A stretch of DNA of 64,000 nt from Leptodactylus fallax (GCA_947044405.1 CAMRHE010000356.1:1116001-1180000), one strand, 5' to 3'; positions 1 to 12,310 are shown, numbered from the stretch's first letter. The notes: generated from the letters alone by a model not told the origin. Numbers and translations: made by a program.

Positions 1-11
1 CCCCAAAAAGT

Positions 12-1580
12 GACCCCATTTTGGAAACTACACCCCTCACAGAATTCATATAGGGGTATAGTGAGCATTTTGACCTTACAGTCGTTTCACAGATTTTGCT
101 AACACTGGGATGTATAAATGAAACATTACTAAAATGTCACTTTATCCCCAAAGTTTTCATTTTCACAATGGGTTAAAGGAGAAAAAGCACCCCACAGTTT
201 GCAAAATAATTGCTCCTAAACACAGCAGTACCCCATATGTGGTCGTAATCTGCTGTATGGGTACATGGCAGGGCTCAGAATGGAAAGAGCGCTATTTAGC
301 TTTTGGAGGGCAGATTTTGCTGGAATAGTTTTCAGGTACCATGTCGCATTTGCAGAGCCCCCAAAGTACCAATACAGTGGAAACACCCTAAAAGTGACCC
401 CATTTTGGAAACTACACCCCTCCCAGAACATATCAAGGGGTATAGTGTGCATTTTGACCCTACAGCTGTTTCACAGATTTTATTAACATTGGGACATTAA
501 AATGAAAAATTACTTTTTTTCCAATAAACCGTCAATTTAGCCCCAAATTTTTCATTTTCACAAGAGGACAAAGGAGAAAAAGCACCCCAAAGTTCGTTAC
601 ACAATTTCTCCTGAACACAGAAATGCCCCATATGTGGTTGTAATCTGCTGCATGGGTAAATGGCAGGGCTCAAAATGGAAAGAGCGCTATTTAGCTTTTG
701 GAGGGCAGATTTTGCTGGAATAGTTTTCGGATGCCATGTCGCATTTGCAGAGCCCCTAAAGTACCAATATAATACAAACCCCCAAAAAGTGACCCCATTT
801 TGGAAATACACCCCTTATAGAATTTATCTAGGGGTATGGTGAACATTTTGACCTCACAGCTGTTTCACACATTTTATTAACATTGGGACATTAAAATGAA
901 AAATTACTTTTTTTCCAATAAACCATCAATTTAGCCCCAAATTTTTCATTTTCACAAGAGGACAAAGGAGAAAAAGCACCCCAAAGTTTGTTACACAATT
1001 TCTCCTGAACACAGAAATGCCCCATATGTGGTTGTAATCTGCTGCATGGGTAAATGGCAGGGCTCAAAATGGAAAGAGCGCTATTTAGCTTTTGGAGGGC
1101 AGATTTTGCTGGAATAGTTTTTGGATGCCATGTCGCATTTGCAGTAACCCCTAAAGTACCAATATAATGGAAGCCTCTCAAAAGTGACCCCATTTTAGAA
1201 ACTACACCCCTCAAGGAATGTATCAAGGGGTATTATCATTTAGAGCCTAAAAATGCTTCCCAAAAATTAATGTACAAAGTGAAAATTTAAGTTTTTAAAG
1301 AAATATCCAATTTCAGTGCCTAATACGTTGCGGCCACTTTGTGGCATCAGAGACATACACTCCTAAAACTATTAACTGGGCTATCCCGGGGACAAAAATA
1401 TTATATATGTGGGTATAAACTGCTGCTTGGGCATGCAGCAGGGCTCAGAAGGGAAGGAGCACTGTGGTTTTTTAGCTTTTGGAGAACAGATTTAGAGGGA
1501 CTTTCTGGTCGCCATGATATTTTTGCAGAGCCCTGGAGGTGCCAGTAAATTGGAATTCCCCAAGAAGTGACCCCCCATTT
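12..1580 (+). repeat. Direct tandem units of about 390 bp
   Basis: The anchor gaccccattttggaaa (or a one-base variant) begins at 12, 396, 791 and 1186, giving spacings of 384, 395 and 395 bp. Each unit carries the same order of phrases: anchor, cacccctc...aaggggtat, a T-rich stretch, agcaccccaaagtt, ccccatatgtgg, catgggtaaatggcagggctca, agagcgctatttagcttttgg, gccatgtcgcatttgcag. Units 2 and 3 are nearly identical; the unit after 1186 is more diverged. Confidence 0.9.
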
Positions 1581-2790
1581 TGTAGGGGCAATTTTAGGGT
1601 CTCTGCAAATGTGACATGGCGTCCAAAAAAACAACAATCTAAATATGCGCTCCAAAAGCACATAGCGCTCCTTCACATTTGCTCCCTGCTGTGTGCCCAA
1701 ATGACAGTTTATGCCCACATGTATGACGCTGGTGTACCCAGGATAACGTACTTAACAACGCCATATGTGGTATAAACTGCTGTTTGGGCACAGCCAGGCA
1801 CAGATGGGAAGGAGCGCTATTTTGGTTTTTGGAGCACAGTTTGCTTTTTGGACACCATGCCACTTTTGCAGAGCCCATGAATTGTCAGTAAAGTGGAATC
1901 CGCAGACATGTCACCCCATTTTGGAAACTATACCCTTCAAGGGATTTATCAAGTGGGGTAGCGAGCATTATTAAACCTTAAGTGTTGCATTCTTTTAATT
2001 TCCAAAAATGAATGCGCAGCTGATAATGAAAAGTTAAAAATGAAATTTTTCTGTAGATACGCCATTTCAGTGCCCAATATGTTGTGCCCAGTTTATGTCT
2101 GCACAGACACACACTCCAAAAACTGGTGAGCGGGGATCCCGGGCACAACAGCTTTTGGAGCGTTCATCTCTGATACAAGCCGGGCACAACATATTACGCA
2201 CTGAAATGATGTATTCCTGGAATAATTGTCATTTTCACTTTTCATCATCAGCTGCGTATTCATTTACGGATAATAAATTATAGCAACACTTGGGGGTTAA
2301 AAATGCTCACTGTACCCCTGGATACATTCCTTCAGGGGTGCAGTTTCCAAAATGGGGTGACATGTCAGGGTATTCCACTGTACTGGCATTTCAGCTCTGC
2401 AAAAGTGCAATGACATCCAAAAACCAAACCGTCCAAGTCTGTGCTCCAAAAACCAAGTAGCGCTCCTTCCCTTCTGTGCCCGGCTGTGCCCAAACAGGAG
2501 TTTATACCCATATATGACATTAAGTACCTTATCCTGGGTACACCAGTGTCATACATGTGGGTATAAACTGCAGTTTGGGCACACAGTAGGGCGCAGAAGG
2601 GAAGGAGCGCTATGTGGCTTTTGGAGCGCAGATTTAGATGTTTGGTATCTGGACGCCATGTCATGTTTGCAGAGTCTCTAAAGTACCAGTAAAGTGGAAT
2701 CCCCTAGGGAATGACCCCATTTTGAAAACTGCACCCCTCAAAGAATTTATCAAGGGGTGTAGCGAGCATTAGTATCCCAGACGTGACTGC
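1580..2790. repeat. Same unit in alternating inverted blocks
   Basis: After about 1580 the unit appears on the other strand (tctgcaaatgtgacatggcg, agcgctccttcac), returns to the plus strand at about 1740-2130, is inverted again at about 2150-2540 (tttccaaaatggggtgacat, then tagcgctccttcccttctg), and is direct again at 2550-2790. The turning points sit in cacacactcc...ttttggagcg around 2108-2160 and in the cat(g)tatgac stretch around 2510-2560. The array therefore switches from head-to-tail to head-to-head and tail-to-tail. Confidence 0.8.
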
Positions 2791-3989
2791 ACAGCGGATG
2801 GGGAAAAGTGAATGAATATGTAAGCTGTGCGTAGTACATTGGGTACACTAAATTCCCTACTATTTCCACAGTAGTTCCTATTATTGGGGAGGTCACTCTG
2901 GGGGTCACTTCTGGTTTATTATCCCTCGTAAGCTCTAAATCTGCCGCAGCCAGTTATGTTCTAATGATTTGGCGATTTTTGGGGTTTTTGTCTTCACATT
3001 GTACGAGCTATATTTTCTTTATTTCTCTGGTGATGTAGCCATATGAGGGCTTGTTGTTTGCAGGGTGAGATGTATTTTTTAATGACATCATTTTTAGGTG
3101 CTTACAACTTATTAAATAAATTTTATTAACTCTTTCTTGGTGGATTAAAAAACAACCCCATCAATTCTGGCACTGCGTTTTATCTTTTAAATTTTTCACC
3201 ATGCAGCGTAGAGTGTAAGTAACTTGTTACCTTTATTCTACGGGTCGGTACGATTACGGCGATACCTCATTTATACTGTTTTTTTATGCAATACCAATTT
3301 TGCAGAACAAAAACCCATTTGGGGACATAAATCAATTTTTTTTGCATCGCCATATTCTAAGATGCGTAGCATTTTTATTTTTCAGTTTAGAGAGTTGGTT
3401 TAGGGCTTATTTTTTGCGGGACAACCTGTGCTTTTTATTGGTACTGTTTTGGGGTACATATGACTTTTTGATCACTTTTTATGGCATATTTTGTAAGGTG
3501 AGATGGCGAAAAATTTTTCCGTTTTTTTTTCCCCGACTTTCACCGTGTACATTAAATATGGTTTCAGTTTTATTGTACAGGTTGTTACGGATGCAACGAT
3601 CCCAAATATGTATTGTTTTTATTAATTTTTAGGTTTATTTTTTATGTAATTCATTTTATATAGGAAAAGGGAATTTTTGGGGCTTTATTCTTTTATAAAT
3701 TTTTTTCACATACTTTATTATTTTTTTTTCACTTTTTTTTTACTTTTTCTTGTGTCCCATTAGGACACCTGAGCCAGAGATGCTTTGATCTCTGCCTCAG
3801 TACTATAGACAGGAAGTCATCACTATGGAAACATAGCGCTGACTTCCGCAGGTCTCGACAGGATCAACCAGGTACTGGGGGCTCCAGGCAGCCTGGGGTC
3901 ACTTGGCAGACCCCGGGCTGCAGATTAGAGATATCGGCACCCCCCGATCTCGCCGCGGGGGGTGCAGGGGGGGGTCGGCAAGACGGCGG

Positions 3990-4037
3990 AACCCCTTGGA
4001 TGCCGCGGTCATGTTTGACCGCGGCATCCAAGGGGTT
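3990..4037. other. Perfect 22-bp hairpin near repeat terminus
   Basis: The arm at 3990-4011 (aaccccttggatgccgcggt plus ca) is the exact reverse complement of 4016-4037, with a 4-nt loop. It ends in ggggttaa, the same motif that forms the element terminus about 200 bp downstream. Confidence 0.9.
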
Positions 4038-4082
4038 AAAACCGCCGATCGGAAGTTATGGCCGACCGGGGTTTATGGAGCA

Positions 4083-4113
4083 GGGTGTTAGCTGTCAGAT
4101 ACAGCTAACACCC
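4083..4113. other. Perfect 13-bp hairpin
   Basis: gggtgttagctgt pairs exactly with acagctaacaccc around a 5-nt loop. It is the second of three hairpins in the last 250 bp of the element. Confidence 0.9.
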
Positions 4114-4123
4114 GGTTCCGATA

Positions 4124-4150
4124 CCGCCCGCTCAGATAGTGAGCGGGCGG
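4124..4150. other. Perfect 11-bp GC-rich hairpin
   Basis: ccgcccgctca pairs exactly with tgagcgggcgg around gatag. It is the third hairpin in the same subterminal block. Confidence 0.9.
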
Positions 4151-4353
4151 CCGGCCTCGGGCGTATTATTACGCTCTGGTGCGCGAAGTACCTAGCGCCC
4201 AGGACGTAATAGTACGTTCAAGGTCGTTAAGGGGTTAAATGGTCCCTCAATCTGGTTCAGTAGGACACACAATCATGGAAGATGCTGATTATGAATTGTA
4301 TTACTGAAATGAATGAACGTTTCAAAGATATTCTAATTTATTGAGATGCACGT

Positions 4354-4354
4354 A

Positions 4355-4411
<57 letters not shown>
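4354..4411. repeat. (GT)n(TA)n microsatellite
   Basis: A short GT run passes into an uninterrupted TA run. Confidence 0.97.
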
Positions 4412-4414
<3 letters not shown>

Positions 4415-4900
4415 TGAATTCCTCTATATTGGACATGCACTCATACCATTTGCACATAACTATTTAACTAGCAGAGAGTACACCCTTAGCTTCTACTTCA
4501 GTCTCCCATCTGTCCAAGGCCATTTTAATTGGAATAGAGCATGGTTCTGGATCCTACTTACCCTGTATTCACATTGTAGGCCTATTCAGGGCCCAAGAGA
4601 GGTATGTCTGTTTAGCATAGGGTTGCATCTGAATAAGGTTGCCTTGTCCGGGCAGTTAGACTTCTAAAATTTGACCAAACACGTATTCGAAGACCCTCAA
4701 ATTTATGTACAGATAAATAATAGCGGCAATGTATTTTTAGTTCTATTTATATATATCTTGGTGGTATTTACACAGCGCTTCTACACCTTTTGTTTTTGTA
4801 TTACTGCTATAGCAGCGTGCACCTGCTCACATTAGGAGGTGCTGTCTAAATTCTGTGTGAATTCCATCTATCTTTGAATTCCATATATATTTTTCTTTTG

Positions 4901-4915
4901 TAGATAGATAGATAC

Positions 4916-4961
<46 letters not shown>

Positions 4962-4962
4962 A
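4901..4962. repeat. (GATA)n/(TATC)n microsatellite, inverted
   Basis: tagatagatagata is followed by a long tatc run, so the two halves can form a hairpin. Confidence 0.95.
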
Positions 4963-5914
4963 TGTCAAAGAAAAATCTACTGCACTGCCTAAATCAGTGC
5001 CAGCCAAAAAGCTTGGTAAAAAAGAGCTATTATGTAAATAAAGCAAAAAAAAGAGGCAGCTCTCCACGATAGATAGACTTATAGAGAAAATAGTGTAGAG
5101 CATTTATTATAAATGTTCCAAATGGAAATTCCCTATTAATTTGTGTGATCTTCTGACATTTATATATGACATATCTGAAAATTATTTGGACTGAATTACA
5201 TTGACTGAATACAGTAGAAATGGTGATTTCACTGATGTGATGTGGCAGCTAAAGTGCTTGTCTTTTTTCCTGTGGTGATAATACCAACAGAATCTAATGA
5301 AGTTTTTGTTTTATCTACTAAAGAAATAATATGATGTGTTTGATCAGTGGCTACTTTTAGATGTTTGTATACTGTAGTCACATAATAAATTCAGAATGCA
5401 CTATTTGTAGCTGTTTCCAGTGGTATCAAAATAAGGAGCACCTGTAGGTAATACAAAAATATCTGTAGCGAATATACAGTAGCTTTATAATATAATTGCC
5501 CAATACATTGAGTTTAATATTTGTTTAGTTTTTTTTCCAAGTTTTTTTTTAATTAATATTCATTAAATATTCATTACATATTTACATAAATAGAAAAAAA
5601 GTCTGATCTGGTGCATATTACATTGTTGTTTTCATTTCAGGATGTTTTTTTAGTGTATGTAACATGCCAGGACTTGTCGGATTTAGGAAGCAGCATGCTA
5701 TTCAGGTCTGGCAGATGTGAAGGCAGCTACAGGATCTCTTCTGTCAGTATATTGGGGCTGATACTTGATGGCAGCAATAATAGGAAAAAGTCACCCTAGT
5801 ATACTTTCTATTATTTGGTATGGTGCAGTCTAGAGGATTTAGGCCTTCAATGTATTACACAGTTCAAAGAGATGCTAGCAGCACCTACCTGATCACATGA
5901 AGCCCTTTATTGAT
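4963..5914. other. No gene or recognised repeat seen
   Basis: AT-rich sequence. No conserved reading frame, splice-bounded exon or known element was recognised. Confidence 0.5.
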
Positions 5915-5920
5915 ATATGT

Positions 5921-6607
5921 GTTACCGTTAAAGTGCAGAAATCAGTTAATCTGCAGATTAACTAGGTAATGTGCAGATTCACTAGGGCGATCCGTTAAAG
6001 TGCGGAAAACTGCTTTAATTTCTGACATTACCTAGGTAATCTGCACATTACCTAGCTAATGTGCACATTACCTACTAAGCACTCGTTAAAGTGCAGATAT
6101 AACGACATGTTTTGCCGGAACAACAGCAAGCAAGTATAGGGAAAGGTTGAAGACGGTTTGCATTCAAAACCCATTCAACTTGAATGGGTTTTGAAAGCAA
6201 ACGGGCGGGTGTGTGTGCGCGCTTACACTCTCTGCGCCGCGAAAAGCTGTTTTTTTATTTTTTTTTTTCGTCGGAAACAAAGTCCTTCATGTCCGAAAAA
6301 AAAAAAAAAGCCGGCTGCTTCGCAGGGCAGAGGGTGTAAGCGTGCACACACCCCCACCCGTTTGCTTTTCTGCTGGTGATAGAAGACTGTTTAACTTTGG
6401 AGGGAGAAGAGGGTGTAGGAGTAGAGACAGCAGGACTATGAGAGAAACAAACTTCCGAACTTTAACGATCCACAAGCCGTGAATGTGCACATTACCTAGG
6501 TAAAGTGCGGAAAACTCCTGATTCCGCACTTTAATGGAGCTAATCAGTTAATCTGCACATTACCTAGGTAATGTGCACATTCACGGATTTCACACTTTAA
6601 TGGTAAC
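5921..6607. mobile_element. Non-autonomous DNA element, 687 bp, 6-bp target duplication, unknown superfamily
   Basis: The ends are inverted: gttaccgttaaagtgcagaaatc at the left, and the reverse complement of gatttcacactttaatggtaac at the right. They are flanked by atatgt at 5915-5920 and at 6608-6613. Both ends carry repeated palindromic modules: a gttaaagtgcrgaa box (5921, about 5991, about 6085, 6499 and its inverted copy near 6521) and attacctaggtaatgtgcacatt modules. The middle holds a perfect 16-bp-arm palindrome (ttcaaaacccattcaa...) at about 6164-6196 and a longer imperfect foldback between about 6193-6253 and 6307-6370. There is no coding capacity. I cannot name the superfamily; 6-bp duplications are less usual than TTAA or 8 bp. 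Confidence 0.75.
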
Positions 6608-6613
6608 ATATGT

Positions 6614-7690
6614 ACATATACACAAACAGTGGGCAGAGGGGCATGATTTGATTTGCCTGTAAAATCCCGTTCCCTTCCCTGCTGCTTTTGTAAAAATAAT
6701 TTATATGAAATTGTTCTAATATTGCTTCTTTGGAAAGCAATACATTTTCCCCTCTTTTTTTTTTTTTTTTTTTTGCTGTTTAGAAAAATATGCAAAAAAA
6801 AAAAACAACCACAGCACAGCGAGGCATCAGAATTAATTAGGTTGTATTCACACCATGAGGTTATATTGTGGTTTGCCATGAATTTGCAAAAATTATATAA
6901 AAATTCAGTGTAACTACCATACATTTTGCATAGACCCTAAAATTGTTTATCACAGCATAGATTACATTCATGTTTTATAAAACCTGGACTGGACTTCAAC
7001 ACTATACAGAAAGACTTACATTCCTCCTATTTAAAATCCTACTTTTGGTTGAATAAAATGCAATAGATAGATGGGAAAGATAATTTATAAATACCTAATA
7101 ATGGTAAGTTACATAGTTACAATAGCTACATTATACAAATCAATACAATAAACACAACATAAACATACAATAGTAAATAATCACACATAAAATTAATAAT
7201 TATAATAAAAACAATAAATTACAATTATAACCATATTAATGATGAACTAATAAATATCATAGTCACAAGAGTAAAAATGAACAAAATACAAAGCACTGGC
7301 AACAACAGTCTCATAAAACATCTCTGACATCCTGCCACAGACAGTAAAGGACCTCATATTCCTCAAGGATTTCTTTCTTAAGGAAATAAAGCTTTATTTC
7401 TTGATACAGTTTTCCCTATTTAGCCTCTAATCCAAACATATCCCCAAATAGTGGTCACTGTATCTACACCTTACCAGTCCCCTCTGCATTGATTTTTCAA
7501 TGGCCGCCAGCTTCTCAGACTACCCTATGCATACTGGGCTTTGGTAGTCTGAGTCACTCCTCCCAACACTACTGGCATCATAGTCTCAGATAAGAGCAGT
7601 CTGAAAAGCTGGTGGACTTTGTAGATTAATTCACAGGCGAACAGGAATCAATACATCCATTGCAGAATCACTGATAAGAAGGGCACTGAA
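6614..7690. other. No gene seen; AT-rich
   Basis: Contains T and A homopolymers (about 6757-6774 and 6793-6805) and a very AT-rich stretch at 7030-7270. No recognised feature. Confidence 0.5.
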
Positions 7691-7698
7691 CAATTTAA

Positions 7699-8143
7699 AG
7701 AGGACCTTTCACCCCCTCCAACATACCCAATTCTTTGCATGATTTAATAGATGCTTCTCCACTGATTCTAGCACAGTTGGAATTTTTTTCTCTAGGCCCC
7801 TCTGTTCCTGAGCAATAAGTGCTGTTAGTTTTGGTGCCTGATATGCTATTTAGGCTCTGTAGTATCAGGAGGACTGTGTCAGGCAGGAGTAGGCAAGGGG
7901 TGTGGTTCTGAGCGCTGACAATGGCTGCCTCTGCCTGGAGCTCTGAATCACATCCCCCTACCTGACACTGTCCTTTTGACATTATAGAGCTTAAATAGCA
8001 CATCAGGCACCAAAACTACCTGCACTTGTTGCTCAGGAACAGTGGGGGGCCAGAGAGAAAATTCCAACTGTGCTGGAATCAGTGAAACAGTACCTATTAA
8101 CATGCTAAGAACTAGAATTAGTGGAAGTGGTGAAAGGTCCTCT
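7699..8143. mobile_element. TTAA-flanked MITE, family A, copy 1
   Basis: Starts agaggacctttcacc and ends ggtgaaaggtcctct, an inverted pair, with TTAA at 7695-7698 and 8144-8147. The two halves mirror each other over most of the length (gttggaattttttctct against agagaaaattccaac; caggcaccaaaact against agttttggtgcctg). TTAA duplication is typical of piggyBac- and Kolobok-type transposition; the superfamily is inferred only. No protein is encoded. Confidence 0.9.
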
Positions 8144-8147
8144 TTAA

Positions 8148-9500
8148 CTCTACATTACCCATGTTGTGTTAAACTCCTGTGAGTGCAAGATCAATAGAAT
8201 ATCACATGACTTCCTGTGTGAGTGAAACAATATTGTGGTGTGATCCAATCTTAGTTCAGCCTTGTGGCTTCCTGTGAATGCCCAATTGGCCGACTACTAA
8301 ATAGTATTAGTGAATACAGTGCGGTACAGATGAATGGTTCTATTTTAGATATGTTTCATCACTTTATCGCTCCTTTGCCTTTACTTGATTGTGGTGAATT
8401 TCTGCTTTCTTTAAGATGCCCTATAGGATTACAGCATCTTATTGGTACTGGGAAGCAGCACTTGCTGAGTCAGTGAGTCATTTCCTTTTATGAAAGGGTC
8501 TGTTATTCTCTGAGAGTCAATTAGCAGCTTCCCAAAGGTTTAGACAGCACAATCCGAATAGCCTGATAAATCACTTTGCATAGAGAGAGAGTCCAGGAGC
8601 CGCTATAGAACAATAAGAAATGTAAATTGCTAAGAGGTTTCTGTTAAAGTTAAGCTACATTTCTGTGAAGGTTCATGAGACTAAATGAATCATGAAAATA
8701 GTTACTATGGGCTATTTACAGTAAAACTGATAGCAAGAAACATCTGCATAGATTTCATATGGTAAGCAAATCTGGGTTTTTTTCTGTACACAAAGAAATA
8801 CAGACTCACTACCAACACTATTAACTTGTACTACGTTCTACAGTCTTCAATGTCTCAATCAAGATTGTTAATCCAAAGGGGTTCAGGTTTTCACAGTACA
8901 ATTTTTTTTAGGATGCCCAAAAACAAGCTGCTGACAGTCTACCCCACGGCTCAGACCCCAGCGATTGGCTTTAATCTGCTAGGGAACATGGCAGGAGGTG
9001 TTCAGTTCACCTGCAGCGTGGCCACAGGGGAAATCAAACATGATTGAAATCAATAGGCCATATAAATAATGCCTAAATAGGAAAATCCTTTTTTGTAGCC
9101 GCTTTCTTTGCTGGCTTATGGATGGATGAAAAATTTCCTTTGTATGAAAAGAGTTGTCCCAGAATAGCAGTGTGTAACCTATCCATATAGTACGTAATAA
9201 GTGCATGATTCAAACTCTATGGGAATAATGAAAATAGCTGATTACTGTACGTTCTGCAATTCCATAGACTTTGAATTGGGCAGCAACATTCATGTGTGGC
9301 CGCTGCATTATTCACAAGGGCCATGTAGCCCCCTATTACCATGATTATTAGGGGTCTCAGCAGTCAGAGCTCCAGTGATCAGACACTTATTATCCATTTC
9401 GTGGATAGGTGTTTTATTGTAATTTTGGTAATACCGCTTAAAGTACTCTAATAAAGTAATTAAAGTGTTTTGTAAACCGACCAACCACGTAAAGCAGGTC
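8148..9500. other. No gene recognised
   Basis: Mixed-complexity sequence without a recognisable coding frame. Parts (about 8460-8760) look single-copy. Confidence 0.4.
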
Positions 9501-9504
9501 ATTA

Positions 9505-9890
9505 AGGCCTTATTCACACGTCAGTGTTTTGGTCAATGATTGCATCAGTGACTATAGAAAAATGGGCCAAAATTCTGTCACAATTTGCATCAAAAAATGT
9601 TTGTGTCTTCCGTCACATTTATTAAATGTTTTATTAGACAATTTTTAGACAATTTTATTCCCAAAAAAGGGAGTGGCATCAAAAGGGTGTCACTTAGTGG
9701 AAAGTGGATGTGTGACAGTGTGTGCCAAACAAGAGCCATAATTTAGTCACTTTTTTCTGGCGTAACCTAAGCCAACTAAGAGGACGTTTAAAGTTAGACT
9801 AGACAGTCTAAAATTGTAGCAGATCCAGCATCAGACATTGATATTCTGGTGCATTTCATGACTATTTAGTATAATCTTGCACGGTCTAAC
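9505..9890. repeat. Fragments of dispersed frog-type repeats
   Basis: ttaaggccttattcacacgtc resembles the end of a common MITE type. The agactagacagtctaa segment near 9800 resembles segments at 43650-43870 and 54400-54590, so a family is dispersed here. Boundaries are not clear. Confidence 0.45.
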
Positions 9891-10247
9891 TTTTAGGCCG
9901 GGGCCCCATGTGGCAGAAACGCCGCAGGAAAAAAAATGCATCTTTTTACAGGCCCTGGATAGTGGATGGGATTCTAGTGAATCCCATCCACACACTGTGG
10001 TATAATATGCTCAGCGGACATGCTGCTGTGATTTCCAAAACCATTGTGGTTTTGGAAATCGCAGCATGTCAATTATACCTATGGAAACACCTGCAGTTTC
10101 CCTATAGGTATAATGGAAGCAGAAAGTCCACAGAGGTTTCCTCTGAGGACTTTCTGTGAAAGCTCTGCAGGGAAAACCACAATGCGTTGCTGCCGTGGTT
10201 TTTCCTGCAGTGCTTTTTTGCTGCGGCCCGCTATGAGGCCTTAGCCT
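9891..10247. mobile_element. MITE family B, copy 1 (ggccggggcccc... ends)
   Basis: The left end ttaggccggggccccatgtgg and the right end ...gaggccttagcct are inverted. Internal inverted modules include gggattctagtgaatccc, atttccaaaaccattgtggttttggaaat and ccctataggtataatgg. Related copies lie at 33064-33229, 53326-53615 and 63501-63836 (opposite orientation); 14525-16651 has similar ends. No protein is encoded. Confidence 0.8.
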
Positions 10248-10249
10248 CA

Positions 10250-11936
10250 GATGGTATTAATAAATCTGCTGCTCTGACCAAAACATTGATATGTGGATAA
10301 GTCCTAATAGGGGAACAATGCATCTCCTTCTAGATTTCTGCCGGATAATATCCAAAATGATACTAGAAATATTCTAACTCCAGTGTAAAATGGCCAAATT
10401 AGTCTAAATCTCTATTCAGACAAATGTTGTTCGCGGCTGTTTATGTAATGTCCATCATATAGCTGCACTGAAATTAATCTATGTAAAAGGGACTAGTCAA
10501 AACGGACCGTCAGAGAATAGGACATATCCTTTTTTTGCCTGGCCCGTTTTCACGGATTCCTAAGTGGACTCAAATATATGAGAGATCCGTGAAAACGAGT
10601 GCCCCACGTCTGCAAAACGGCCATTATAAATGTCACTTCTTCACAGTCATTTGGCAAATTGCTTGTATGAATAGAAGCTTAGAGGGAAAAAAGGAAGATA
10701 AACAGGTCTCAGATATTTCTCCTACTAACTAGTGCAGTTGCCATTTGTGAGAAAATAACATGAATCTTTACCATAGTGTTTTCATAATGGCTCTCAGTTA
10801 ATCACTTAAATAGAAGAAGATAAAGTTATCCCAGCTACATATCCCAGCATGAACAATGCCAATGAGGACCTGAGAAGAGCATTTAGTCAGACCTGATCCC
10901 CTTCCTCTGTCTCTGTAAGAAGCCATAAATCTTGATGATAGTATCAAATTGATACTAACATTTTCACTGTCAAGAAGGATCAAAAGGGACTGACAGTAGA
11001 TTATGAAAAGCCATTGTTATGTTGCAAAACCTATTCATTTTTTTTGCATATTGCTGAAGATATGAAATGTTGTAAGGACAGAGATTCACCCAGCTACCCG
11101 CTCATGTGCTCTGTACAAAGCATTATGGTAATGATACAAGTGATTGTGACAAGTTGTCCATAACACATATATAGTCAGTTCTGCTCACATGTATGGGGCC
11201 ACCTGAATTGTGCAGCTGAAATCCTTTGTATGTGCTTTTTACCATTTCATTCAGCTCGCGGTAAGAAAAATGAGATAAACCCCTTTTAGTGAGCAGAGAA
11301 TTATCCAGTGTATAATGCTAACATAATGTCAGAAGAGTTAATGGCAGATGTGGTTGTAAAAATGTTCTGTATTTTCAGACAACCTTTAATTAAGATACTT
11401 TGTGTGTCGTACCGACCAAATAATATGCTGTCACTTGGATGCTGTCAGAGGGAAAAAAGTGCACAAAGCTTCCAAAATCAGCCTCTTATTTTTGTCTTCA
11501 GCTGAATTGGGAAGCCGAGGCTGTCACAAGAAATGTCTATAGCAAAACAACCAAATTAACAATATGCACAGAGCAATGTTTCCAGATTCATGAAGAAACA
11601 CTCCAATTACTCATCATATTCAATTGTTACAAAACCCACAAACCATATGCTCCAACAAATGTATGTAAGATCCTTGTTGAGATTGCAACTGTAAATATTG
11701 TCTGTACACAGTGGCGGTGTTCATCTTGTGGGCTGATGGGTCACTTTACAGGGTGCTTTGAGATGTTTAGTGCTGTATGATTGAGTGATGTCACCATTGC
11801 TTAGAGTAGCTGCTTAAGTTATATTTATACAGAAGATCACTAATATTATTATATATTGTAATATTGCATTCATCGATTGCAAAGTACCCAGTTATAAGCT
11901 AAAATTACTTTTTAAGCAGTAATTTTTGAGTAAAAT
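10250..11936. other. No gene recognised; possibly single-copy sequence
   Basis: An imperfect inverted repeat, cccgttttcacggat...atccgtgaaaacg, lies near 10547-10598. The stretch 10900-11700 is of mixed complexity with no obvious repeat hallmarks. No exon could be supported. Confidence 0.4.
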
Positions 11937-12310
11937 TTAAAGGGAACCTGTCACAATGAAAATGCCATCCTATCTGTAAGCAGCATGATACAGAGCAGGA
12001 GGAGCTGAGCAGATTTCTCTATAGTTTTATGGGAAAAGATTAAGTATAAACTCATTTATTTATTTATATCTCGGCTTGTTTTGAGTTTAGTTGCCAAGTG
12101 GGAGATCCTGCTTGACTGACAGTGAATGTGTATACAGGTAGTTGTCAATCACTCATAGGACCCATTCCCTCATTAAATGCATGTTCCTCTTATTTCTACT
12201 GAACTTTACACATAAATTGCCAATTTCCATTTTATGTACAGTTGCAATGCAACCTCTTTGAGATAATCTTAATGAAAATCATTATAAGTCAATGGGATCC
12301 ATTAGTATCC
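11937..12310 (+). mobile_element. TTAA MITE, left end only (ttaaagggaacctgtcac)
   Basis: TTAA at 11937-11940 is followed by agggaacctgtcac, the start of a family also seen at 46376 and with weaker likeness at 61317 and 63216. A matching right end is not visible, so the copy seems truncated. A second ttaaagacaatctgacat at about 12320 may be another degraded end. Confidence 0.55.

Larger units (their letters stand above)
1..4238 (+). repeat. Large unclassified dispersed repeat, right-hand part (left end outside window)
   Basis: This long repeat runs from the window edge to a clear right terminus, gtcgttaaggggttaa, at about 4222-4237. The left two thirds is an array of related units. From about 2800 it becomes T-rich (phrases such as gccatatgagggcttgtt, ttttgcgggacaa and ggggtacatatgactttt), then turns GC-rich with hairpins near the end. 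The same phrases recur at 35345-36925 and 59215-59475, so it is a family. Short frames that repeat between units (containing ERALFSFWRADFAGIVF) show no known domain and are probably chance. From memory this sequence type is abundant in frog genomes; I cannot assign a superfamily. Confidence is high for a repeat and low for its class. Confidence 0.8.

Noticed and set aside
265..842. Similar short reading frames (ERALFSFWRADFAGIVF) in successive units of the left array
   Set aside because: They repeat because the DNA repeats, carry no known domain, and break in later units; a gene is not supported.
4916..4962. TATC tract as a regulatory GATA-factor site cluster
   Set aside because: A plain microsatellite explains it; no promoter context is visible.
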